From contig NC_066296.1 in the NCBI RefSeq assembly GCF_905404315.1, forward strand, positions 2,852,001 through 2,916,000: a DNA stretch of 64,000 nt. Direction: 5' to 3'. The stretch's first letter is position 1. Each line of letters begins with the position of its first letter. Under the pieces are notes generated by a model. That model had not been told where the DNA came from and did not search any database. It saw only the letters and a list, made by a program, of their open reading frames with translations. Source of the stretch: Leptidea sinapis. Lineage: Eukaryota; Arthropoda; Insecta; Lepidoptera; Pieridae. The translations under genes and the position numbers were made by a program. Shown piece by piece: positions 55,121 through 64,000 of this stretch.

Positions 55121-55842
55121 CTAGCTGACCCGACAGACGTTGTTCTGTACATAATAAATAAAATACTGTTTTTTATGAATTTGTTAACAGTATTTCATAA
55201 CATCAAGAATTATTTCGTAAAATATGCTCCCTGTTGTTTCACAGTAGAATTACTGTCAAATCGTGCGTTAATAAATTCTCTCATAGAAAATATGTCCATA
55301 CAATACAAATATCTATATCTATACATATAAAAATGAATTGCTGTTAGTTAGTCTCACTAAAACTCGAGAACGGCTGGACCGATTTGACAAGTTTAGGTCT
55401 TGAATTATTTGTGGAACTCCAAAGAAGGTTTAAAAGGTGAATAAATAAAAAAATGCTCGGAGTTAAATAAAAACAATAAATTTGTTTTTCCTTTGATGTG
55501 CCCATACATAATTTCTATGAGAGAATTTATTGACGCACGGTTTGACAGTTCTGCTGTGAAACAATTTCATTACTACAGCAGGGTGCATATTTTACGAAGT
55601 AATTCTTGATGTTATGATATATTATTGCCAAATTCATAAAAAAACATTATTTTATTTTTTATATACAAGACAACGTCTAGTTGGAAATAAAAATAATTAT
55701 GGGTCCCAAATCAAATGGGTCCAAATAAAAACTAAGCTATCTCTCAAGTTGGACTAAACTGCACTCCATGAAGTAATCCCCATCAAAATACTTACATTCA
55801 TTAGTTTAGGAGTTCACTGGAAACAAAGACCGGGACACGAGA
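55121..55842 (-). mobile_element. Helitron-like element D, split by a second Helitron-like element
   Basis: The two halves are 55121-55311 and 55681-55842. Together they match the complete copy at 42185-42540. Joining them restores ACAAATATTGGAAATAAAAA exactly as in other D copies. Confidence 0.8.
55312..55680 (+). mobile_element. Helitron-like element E, nested insertion
   Basis: It begins TC (TCTATATCTATACATATAAA) after A and ends CAACGTCTAG before T, inserted with no target duplication. It is 369 bp and non-coding. The 3' end lacks about 12 bp seen in the element at 16054-16630. Confidence 0.8.
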
Positions 55843-56230
55843 ATTGTATATATAAGAAGAAGATATTTGTAGGTATATGTAGTTGATAAAATTCAACCAT
55901 TTAGTTTTGTTATAAAAATTATTATAAAAATGTGTTGAATAGCTCATCGATGTCATATAGCTCTCCGAAAATGAATTTTAAATAAAAAATAATTTAAAAA
56001 TATCACGCGTACAAATTTCGACATGATAGGTACTTCATGTTTTTGGAATATCTCGAACTATTACCGGCTCCATTGACAGCATCCAGATTTGTGAGGTCTC
56101 AATGACATCTCGTAGAATACAATATGAAATAAAACCTTTGGATACAAGAGATGCAAGATACAATTTATCTTCAAAGTACTAAGTAGTCAAAACACTCGAT
56201 GGTTTTTATGGAAGCGGAGGACTGAGACAG
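55843..56230. other. Unassigned AT-rich DNA
   Basis: No feature was recognised. Confidence 0.5.
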
Positions 56231-57008
56231 AGATCTATGAAGCGTACTTAGACTTAGCTCAGACTTTACTTAAGGCGACACTAAATGCCAGCGACCTTGA
56301 GCGATATGAGTTCACGGCTGCCGGCCCGCCATCGATGTAACAAAGCCAATATTTTCAAAATTGTTGCGTGGAAAACAGTTTATATGCTTACAATTCTCGT
56401 TATTCACTACTAATCTGAATAAATGAACCTACACAAAAAAGTACAAGCTATAACAATAATTTTTCTGAGAGAAGTACCAAAAAAATGCGTCACGCCATAC
56501 CAAAAAACATGTTTAACTTCAAAAAAAAGTGGTAGTTCAAAAAGGCACGGCAGTGTTAACTATAATCAACAGCAAGCATTAGCAACCTACAAATAAGACT
56601 TAAGGATATGTGTAACAAAATTAAGTAGTGTTCATAGCTCGAAATGCTATACTTTCACCACAAAACTTCTCTAAAAACACCATGTTTACGTGTTTTCTGC
56701 TAACTCTTCGCCTTAAGCTTAGCTGAATGTGATAAAACGCTAACTTGACTTCTACATTGGGCTATCTATCTTTGCTTAGTATAATTTCATCTGTCAAATG
56801 ACCATAAAAACGAAATCAAAGATTATGACTACTCACTTAAGTTTAACGTATCTAAGTCAAGTTCGACGGATGATGTACCTACCGATAGAAGCGCAGGACC
56901 AATCGTCGTGGAAATATTTGGGGATGGCCTTTGTCCAGCAGTGGACGGCTGATGATGATGTTGATGATGAAGTAAAGTCTGAGATTAGTCTAGTAGGCTC
57001 TACAGATC
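56231..57008. mobile_element. MITE K, long copy with nested RTE tail
   Basis: The ends AGATCTATGAAGCGTACTTA and the imperfect inverse at 56971-57008 (AGTAAAGTCTGAG to CTACAGATCT) form inverted repeats of about 40 bp. The interior includes unique sequence with GCGGCTGCCGG-type CG-rich patches and an RTE tail at 56885-56971. Confidence 0.55.
56885..56971 (+). pseudogene. RTE-clade LINE 3' tail
   Basis: AGCGCAGGACCAATCGTCGT, GGCCTTTGTCCAGCAGTGG and GATGATGATGTTGATGATGA are the last ~85 bp of the RTE family seen at 29670. Confidence 0.75.
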
Positions 57009-57079
57009 TCAGCCTAACAAGCTTAAATGTAACCTCTTGTAACTCCAGGACTATCACAAATGCGTTGCCAACCATTTAA

Positions 57080-57540
57080 GGATCGAATAAACGTAAGTTG
57101 AAAACCGACATTGTTATGTGGCCAGAGCTTACCTATTTAAAAATAAAAATTCATATAATACAAACATTGAAAGCGAAAAGATATATTTTTTTGTATATTT
57201 AAAAACAAGTTACTACTTAAAATCTGTTCACAGCTTATAGATATATGAAATTCCTTTCAACATGTATTCACATTATCACAGGTCCTAATAATTGTATCAT
57301 AAAATTTATCGAAGGGCCAACCTTAAGTTAATGCCTACTCATCGAACAATAAACAAACATTATAAATCAATTCACAATTGTTGAAATCTAATTCGTATAT
57401 TAAATCTGATTGTTACACTGTTGGCCGCAAAGCTTATAAAAAGCGTAATTTAAATGAAACATAAGAGCGATGAAATAGCAAATGAAATAAAAACAAGAAT
57501 CATTGAGAGCAAAATTCAAAGAAATTAATGTCTTGACTGT
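57080..57540. other. Unassigned AT-rich DNA
   Basis: No feature was recognised. Confidence 0.5.
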
Positions 57541-58062
57541 TGCTTCTTAATATATTCTTGATAATGTAATGTATGTTCATAGGCACATAAGTGAATTTGC
57601 TAGAAACTGTCATAACCATAATTTTAACACCAGGAACAGACATAAGCTTATAATGCCTACTACTCGACGAAGTCGAGTAAGTAACTCTTTTGTGGGGCGA
57701 CGTATATGCTTTTACAACAAGATCCCAGAAAATGTTCAAAACAAAAGTATTACGTTATTCTCAAGAATTGTTAAAAAACTTGTGTTTTTGTGGTAAAGGT
57801 TACTTAAACATAAATGACTTTCTTATTGATACCACAGATTGGGAATGGAGCAAACGCCCTCAGGCTATAAAATAGTAAGTTTAATTGTACAATATTACTT
57901 TGTAATCAAATTTTTTATGACAAAAAAAACAGCTGATCTTGTTGCGCCCATTCTTCTCAGGTCTGAGACATTCATTTTAGAATGGGTGGTTGTTTTTTTT
58001 GACTTTCAATAAGTGATGTCACATCCTATTTTGAAGAAAAATATTTGAATTTGAAATTAATT
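57541..58062 (+). pseudogene. CR1/jockey-type LINE 3' end
   Basis: The frame 57569-57796 encodes HNHNFNTRNRHKLIMPTTR and SNSFVGRRICFYNKIPENVQ, the C-terminal motif of a LINE reverse transcriptase. The 3' UTR (GCGCCCATTCTTCTCAGG, ending AAATATTTGAATTTGAAATT) recurs at 62425-62540. It is 5' truncated. Confidence 0.75.
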
Positions 58063-59206
58063 GAGAGAAAAGACAGTAAGTATGGAATGGATTATGCCCT
58101 CTGCTTTATATTAAATATATCATAAAATAATACATAGAAGTCATATGATGTAGGTAATGACAAAATATTTGTAGAAGAAATAAGGTATATGTTTTATTGT
58201 TCAATCCCACGTGTGGTGAAAAATAGTTCAGAAACTAAAATAGAAACAAATAAAGAGCCCCTTTTTTTGAAGTTGGTTAAAACAGTCGAACCAGTTCTCC
58301 CTTTTACAATAATAAAAAATGCTTAACTCGGGTGTTTATGACAAGCGTACATCAATCGGGTTTGGCTGTAAGAGTGTCCACGCGCCGATAAACTGTAAAG
58401 ATAAACAGACAACCCTATTTAACGCAACAATGGGCAAGAGTCAGTAATAATACAGTTTTATCAAATCAAAACTGAACTCTATGTATCACTATTTAAGCTC
58501 ACTTTTATTTAATTTACTTGGAAGATTCTACGGTAAATAATTTTATGTTGTAAAAATAGTGTTGTAGAGATTAATTTTCCGTGCACGATAGATATAAGAG
58601 ATGTCGTCTATTAACACGTTGAAGTGTAAAGTTATTGTTACTTAGATAAATTAAACTTAGGTTTGGGAGTTGATAATTTACGGGTGTTTGATTGTTTCGC
58701 CTAATGAACCTTTCTGAGAAGTCCAATGCTACTTATTCAGTAGTTTTTAATTATTCTGTTTCGATATTCATTGCTCGGTCTCTGTAAAAAATGCAACAGA
58801 ACATTATTTAGAAAGTTGCAGTGTAAGATGTTATTATAAATTGTCGTTCTTGAATAAAATCTTAATGGTGAGAGTTTTATTTAAATTATTGCCGTTAAAT
58901 TGTTATGAAACCCGAATCAAAATCTTCCCGAATGTAACTTATATGACTGTTGTACTTATTCTGAAGTAGAATAAACGGTGGTTTATTTTGATTAATTAAA
59001 AATTAAACTTAATTTAATTGTTTTAATTCTGTCTCTTGTCACGATAGTCTTATGTCATTTTTGCCAAAAAATTAATAGAACTTTTATGTCTCGACAAACT
59101 CATAAATGCACTGTCAAAAAATAAATAAGTTAGTAGTAATAAAAAATGATTATGATTGATAATATTGTATTTGTATAAACATTTTATATATATATAAGAC
59201 GACGAC
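58063..59206. other. Unassigned AT-rich DNA
   Basis: No gene or known repeat was recognised. Confidence 0.5.
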
Positions 59207-59458
59207 CCATATAGCCGAATGGTTAGTGACCCTGACTACTAAGCAAGAGGTCCCGGGTTCGAATCCCGGTAGGTGCAATCATTTATATGATGAATATAGA
59301 TGTTTGTTTCCGAGTCATGGATGTTTATGTGTATTTATGTATGTTTAAGTAAGTATATTGTATTAAATATATCATTGTCTTGTACCCATAGTACAGGCTA
59401 TGCCTAGTTTGGGGTAAGATAATTTGTGTAAAAGTGTGTCAATATTAATATTATAATT
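59207..59458 (+). repeat. tRNA-derived SINE B, complete
   Basis: A box TATAGCCGAATGGTTAGTG, CTACTAAGC, and B box GGTTCGAATCC are followed by GGTAGGTGCAATC and the SINE body to TTGTGTAAAAGTGTGTCAAT. Confidence 0.85.
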
Positions 59459-59460
59459 AT

Positions 59461-59812
59461 ATAGTATGTTCTCCTTAAAAGATAGACATATTATGCCGTT
59501 GCGGACTTTTCGGTAGACCTATATAAGAAACACAATTCCACAATACACTATTTTGTTATATCTCAAAGGGTTTGGATAGTGTTTTCGTTGAAAGCTTCCA
59601 GACGGCTTAATTTTTTTCGACACCTCCAACAAATATGGCTTATATATAGAAATATATATATATTAAATTTTAACAAATTATATACTGAAACCTTCCTCAA
59701 GAACCACGCCATCCATTGGTGCAAATAGCATGAAGAACGGCGTAGTAGTTTTTGAGTTTATCGCGAACAGACAGACAGAGCGGCGGAGGACTTTGTTTTA
59801 TAATATGTAGTA
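59461..59812 (-). repeat. Interspersed repeat F, inverted copy
   Basis: GTTATATCTCAAAGGGTTTG, CGTTGAAAGCTTCCAGACGG and TTTATCGCGAACAGACAGAC are the inverse of 1040-1400. Confidence 0.65.
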
Positions 59813-59904
59813 TTAAACATTTAAATTTTCGATATTAAGTTCGTCAATCATTTGCATCCTGATAATGTTGTCGGGATCTACTGTTAGAGCCTCCATACAT
59901 ATAA

Positions 59905-60184
59905 TAAAAATAATAATATTGACACACTTTTTACACAAATTATCTTGCCCCAAGTTAAGCATATATAGCCTGTGTTATGGGTTACAAGACAATTATAAAT
60001 TTAATACAATATACTTACTTTAACATACATATATTCATATAAACATACATTAATACATTTAAACATCCATGACTCGAAAACAAACATCTATATTCATCAT
60101 ATAAATGCTTGCACCTACCGGGATTCGAACCCGGTACCTCTAGCTTAGTAGGTAGGATCGCTAACCACTCGGCTATACATACAT
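59905..60184 (-). repeat. tRNA-derived SINE B, complete
   Basis: The minus-strand head lies at 60112-60180 with ATAGCCGAGTGGTTAGCG and GGTTCGAATCC. It lies about 450 bp from the opposite-strand copy at 59207, with repeat F between them. Confidence 0.85.
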
Positions 60185-60526
60185 ATAAAACAATAAACCA
60201 TTTAATCTATCTTAAGTATTCAGCAAAACGGTAGTAGGATCGCCATTAAGATTCTCAGATAGACACGGTTTTATTGCTCGGGAAAGTAATAAATTTCACA
60301 ATTTTTTACAAAAACACATTAACTCTAATTTGTTTTAATACGCCGTAAAATTTGGCAAAAAATGGTTCCGCTTCCATAGTGTCGCTCGAGTTTTATTGTT
60401 TTGCTTTCGGCAAAATTAATTTATGGTTTGCATACATACATACTTACACTTGTATATTTCAATATGAACATTGTGTTTTTGATGTGATATTTAGGGTGAT
60501 TATAATTACTACTTCAGTTAGGTTAC
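60185..60526. other. Unassigned AT-rich DNA
   Basis: No feature was recognised. Confidence 0.5.
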
Positions 60527-60812
60527 CAGTGGGAGGCTCGTTTGCATATGATGCCAGCTAGTTTATAGGTACCACAACGGCGCCTATTTCTGCCGTGAAG
60601 CAGTAATGTGTAAGCATTACTATGTTTCGGTCTGAAGGACGCCGTAGCTGGTGAAATTACAGGGCAAATGAGACTAAAAATCTTATGTCTCAAGATGACG
60701 AGGGCAATTGTAGTGCAGCTCAGAATTTTTGAGTTGTTATAATGGGCAGGGCGTATCAATTACCATCAGCTGAATGTCCTGCTCGTCTTATCCCTTATTT
60801 TCATAAAAAAAA
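60527..60812 (+). repeat. SINE-like repeat A
   Basis: The head CAGTGGGAGGCTCGTTTGC to the end CCCTTATTTTCATAAAAAAA is present, with a ~25-bp deletion near 60735 that removes the GAGCGGCACTGCATTG region. Confidence 0.85.
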
Positions 60813-61023
60813 GGTGTACTTGTAAATCATATATTTATTCAATACCAGGCACTCTAAGCTATGAAATGGTTCTTGCTCATTATTTAATTAAATGATTTTG
60901 TGCGGAACCCTAAAAACACTAGCTTAAATTATATTTGTAACATTAGCTATCTGCTAGAGAAATTTTTGTCTCATTCGGTCCATCCGTTTCAGGGATAAGC
61001 AGGAAGAGACAGCAGTTACATAA

Positions 61024-61235
61024 AGTTGGTGAACATAAAGAGTTGAACAAGACACACAAGAATTATCAACGATACGTCACTCGAACGGTTGGCTCGGTGG
61101 AAAGAGCGCTCGCACAGAACGCGAAAGGTTGCGGGTTCGAGCCCCGCATCGTTTATAAATTTTGTTTTCAATTTCAATTTGTGTAATTAATCCCAGAAGT
61201 GAGGGTTATCGCTTTATAAAATAACAAATTGTTTG
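61024..61235 (+). repeat. tRNA-related SINE C, best copy
   Basis: The flank GAGTTGAACAAGACACACAA and GATACGTCACTCGAACGG lead into GTTGGCTCGGTGGAAAGAGC and B box GGGTTCGAGCCCC, then CGCATCGTTTATAAA. A body with GTGAGGGTTATCGCTTTA ends the unit. Confidence 0.7.
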
Positions 61236-61320
61236 GTTTGGTAGTTTTTGAAGTTCGATAGGTATGTGATTTTAAATTCTGTTTTGAATTTGAACCGGTA
61301 CAATAATATTAGTATATACT

Positions 61321-61462
61321 TACCCCCTTATTCATAATAGTCTGCTAACTTAAAGCATTGCTAATTCTCTGTCTGTCTTCTTCTATTGACCTAAGTCAGA
61401 ATGAGATATAACACTCCTTAGCGGCTGTTTAAAATTAGCGGACCATTATGAATAAGGGGGTA
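61321..61462. mobile_element. MITE L, complete copy
   Basis: Terminal inverted repeats of 28 bp (61321-61348 and 61435-61462; TACCCCCTTATTCATAATAG and its inverse) match at 26 of 28 positions by eye. TA at both outer edges fits a Tc1/mariner-type target. The core is non-coding. Confidence 0.85.
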
Positions 61463-62000
61463 ACAGTGTAAGTTGCAACATGCATTAAGTAAAACTAAAG
61501 TTGATTTGATATTTCAATTAAAGGTGCATTTGGCCATTTCACTAAAGTGAAAAAATATTTAGGCACTGATTTATTTTTGTGCGTATTGAATGAGATTTAG
61601 CTATCACGCTGGGCTATGTAACGCTATATTTGTGAGCATACTTGTATGTATGTAGCTTTACTATAAAGCTTTCACTACTGTCTCCTTTCTTTTCTTTTTT
61701 TAATAAGGCGTTTCGGGGCTGAACGTATGAATGCATAGTACCTAGTTGTGAGTAAATGCGGTTTAATGATCAGATTAGCGTGAGTCGAAGTATTACAAGA
61801 ATGGTTCCGTACTATTGTACAATCATAATATAGAACGAAGTTCTTTTGATAAATATCGTAGAAGTTTGTTAGTTAGTTCGTTATTTTTTAATTGTTAAGG
61901 CGGTCTTTTAGGAGTTTGCAATCTTAGTTTTTGTTTCATTTCTTTAGTTTAAGATTAGCTATACCATTACAAATTCACAGTTTATGCGGACTGACTTAGG
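61463..62000. other. Unassigned AT-rich DNA
   Basis: No feature was recognised. Confidence 0.5.
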
Positions 62001-62420
62001 GTCCGTAGCCAAATGGCAAAAACGGAACCCTTATAGATTCGTCATGTCTGTCTGTCTGTCCGTCCGTAGGTACTACTACAACTTGGTAAGTAGATGTATT
62101 CAATGAACATCATTAATACTTTCACACAATAATAGAAAAAAAAACAATAAATTTTAGGGGTATCTAATATTTTTTTTCATCAAACCCAAAACAAAAAGTG
62201 TTGGATAAGTCTTCAAAAATGGTATTATGGTGTCAAATATCATTTTTTTCTAAACTGAATAGTTTGCGCGACTGACACTTCCAAAGTATTAAAATGTCCC
62301 CCCCATGTAACTTCTACAATAAGAGAATGATAAAAATAAAAAATAAAATATGATGAAAAACTTCCACCGAAATTTTGTTTCAACGAGATCTAGCAAATAG
62401 TTTTTGTTTTTAAATACAAT
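62001..62420 (+). repeat. Interspersed repeat G
   Basis: GGTCCGTAGCCAAATGGC, GTCATGTCTGTCTGTCTGTC and a shortened poly-C at about 62299-62305 match the copies at 12287 and 13880. Confidence 0.7.
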
Positions 62421-62424
62421 ATTA

Positions 62425-62540
62425 TTTCATTCTTCTCAGGCCTGAGGCATTCATATTGGAATGGGTGGTAGTTTTTTGACTTTCAATAAGTGATTTCACA
62501 TCCTATTTTGAAGAAAAATATTTGAATTTGAAATTAATTG
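62425..62540 (+). repeat. LINE 3' UTR fragment
   Basis: CATTCTTCTCAGGCCTGAGG to AAATATTTGAATTTGAAATT matches the last ~110 bp of the LINE at 57541-58062. Confidence 0.75.
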
Positions 62541-62828
62541 CCGCTTTTTTACTTATTTAATTACTTCGGTTGTCTATTTATTTAACTACCACAAACAATT
62601 TGAGTATTTTGGTGAGTTTCTTGCCACTTCTCATTCAAGCACAACTTTTCCGATGTAAAAAAAATGTAATATTTGACATTCAAATGTGTAATTTTTGAAG
62701 CAAAGAGAAAAAAGGATTTTTATTTGTTTGTTACATTGGCAATAATAATTCACAGTCGAAAGTTCAGATATTTTATTGTTTATTATAAAATATAGCTAGA
62801 GCTAGGGTAGTTACTTATCTCTGTTCAC

Positions 62829-63118
62829 GAGTGGGAAGCTCCTTTGCACAGGATGCCGGCTAGATTATGGATATCACAACGGCGCCTATTTCTGCCGTAA
62901 TGCAGTTATATGCAACCATTACTGTGTTTCGGTCTGAAGAGCGCCGTAGCTAGTGAAATTACTGGTAAATGAGACTTAACATCTTATGTCTCAAGGTGAC
63001 GAGCGCAATTGTAGTACTACCAGAGTTTCAGTTTTTCAAGAATTCTGAACGGCACTGCATTGTAATGGGCAGAGAGTATCAATTATCCTCAGCTGAACGT
63101 CCTGCTCGTCTTGTCCGT
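62829..63118 (+). repeat. SINE-like repeat A, tail truncated
   Basis: The head AGTGGGAAGCTCCTTTGCAC to CTGCTCGTCTTGTCC is present; the A-rich tail is absent. The minus-strand frame 63036-63287 overlaps it and is not a gene. Confidence 0.8.
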
Positions 63119-63549
63119 TGAAAGTTACAAAACTAACTTTAATATAAAATGACCTATCGCTTGTCAGCATAAAACAAGAAATAATAACAGTAAAAAGTAT
63201 AATGAAATCACCCCGAAACCCACCCCCTATGTAAAACGACATATGGCCGACTCGTGCGCATCCCTTTGACAACCCCAAGTCAAACATCGACCTGACAAAC
63301 CGAGTGATATATACATTTATACATCTTTAACAGTTGATACTATTAATTTTAAGATTATATTAATTAAAGTGATGCAGGGTTAATGAGGATAAAAATAAGT
63401 CAGTTGGCAACGTTTCCTCTGTGATAAAGAAGCGTATCTTTCAAGGCTACATCTGAAGTACTGAAAACGAATTTCCCCTATTTTCTGAAACCTTAAAGAT
63501 TTATGTTTTTAAACAATTATCATCGCGGAATTTTAACATAGTAATTATT
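63119..63549. other. Unassigned DNA
   Basis: No feature was recognised. Confidence 0.45.
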
Positions 63550-63650
63550 ATGACGGGTACTCACGATAAATATTTTATTAATTCACCTCCGTAATTCCGC
63601 CGCGACCACGATTCTTGCAATTGGATCGAAATATCGGCATCAAATGAATA
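63550..63650. repeat. Repeat J, second copy
   Basis: ACGGGTACTCACGATA is followed by TTCCGCCGCGACCACGATTC and GGATCGAAATATCGGC, shared with 6585-6670. Confidence 0.55.
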
Positions 63651-64000
63651 AAACATAATATATCATAATATTTAACTATCTTAGAGATTTAATTCATATA
63701 AAGCACTAGCCGTTCCCGCTTCCTTTTAAATATATTAAATTATATTTATCTTATTACAAATAAAAAAAAATTGCCATAAACAATCTAGAATAAATTTTGC
63801 ATCGAATGGTGGTAGTTTTATGTCGATACGATCAGTGGTTTAGGCGTGATTGCGCCTCAAACAGAGGCCATTTTCATTATAGATACAAAAGATATTCTAA
63901 TAGGAATATGTTGGAGTGAAATGCAAATTGCAATCATCCCATTATTCATATTACTTCCCTGGAAAATCTCACTTACAATTATATAAATAATTTCTAAATA
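63651..64000. other. Unassigned AT-rich DNA at the right edge
   Basis: No feature was recognised. Confidence 0.5.

Noticed and set aside
59210..59280. tRNA gene
   Set aside because: It is followed by a SINE body shared with two other copies, and the acceptor stem pairs poorly.
61063..61150. tRNA gene
   Set aside because: The A and B boxes are good, but the same body and flanks recur at 10250, 10500 and 37590, so it is a SINE head.

Overview
This 64 kb window is AT-rich, gene-poor DNA from an insect, most likely a moth or butterfly. The evidence is the repeat content: RTE-type and CR1/jockey-type LINE tails, tRNA-derived SINEs, Helitron-like elements with 5'-TC and CTAG-3' ends, and about nineteen copies of one ~310-bp SINE-like repeat ending in an A-rich tail. 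I found no convincing host gene or exon. Most short reading frames are AT-rich noise or old transposon fragments.

The exception is 46279-55019 on the minus strand. It is a complete 8741-bp BEL/Pao LTR retrotransposon (Belpaoviridae type). Its two 235-bp LTRs look identical by eye, and it is flanked by a 5-bp target duplication, GATAC. One uninterrupted frame of 2540 codons encodes, in order, Gag with CCHC knuckles, an aspartic peptidase, reverse transcriptase, RNase H, integrase, and then in the same frame an envelope-like glycoprotein. The envelope part has a signal-anchor-like segment, a furin-type R-R-R-R site, a post-cleavage hydrophobic segment, a C-terminal membrane anchor and a basic, GC-rich tail. 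It resembles the fusion-protein type of envelope seen in errantiviruses and baculoviruses. The untranslated leader is unusual: next to the 5' LTR it carries tandem ~62-bp units, each repeating the primer-binding-site sequence. The whole element, LTRs and leader included, is strongly enriched in TGGT on the plus strand (ACCA on its sense strand).

Layout: 1-745 RTE endonuclease fragment; 1-10 kb scattered SINE-like repeats and RTE/CR1 3' ends; 10-17 kb tRNA-like SINEs, Helitron-like elements and a ~450-bp direct duplication (10987 and 16462); 17-23 kb CR1/jockey LINE fragments including a YADD-bearing piece; 23-29 kb Helitron-like and SINE-like copies; 29-38 kb RTE fragments, a second duplication (about 30560 and 36950), MITEs and a GC-rich promoter-like island at 35690-35860; 38-46 kb mostly unassigned AT-rich DNA with LINE tails; 46.3-55.0 kb the retrotransposon; 55-64 kb a nested Helitron-like insertion, a composite MITE, more SINEs and LINE tails.

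All calls come from reading the sequence and the supplied translations. Family names rest on motif recognition, not searches. Coordinates of degenerate repeats are good to about 10-20 bases.
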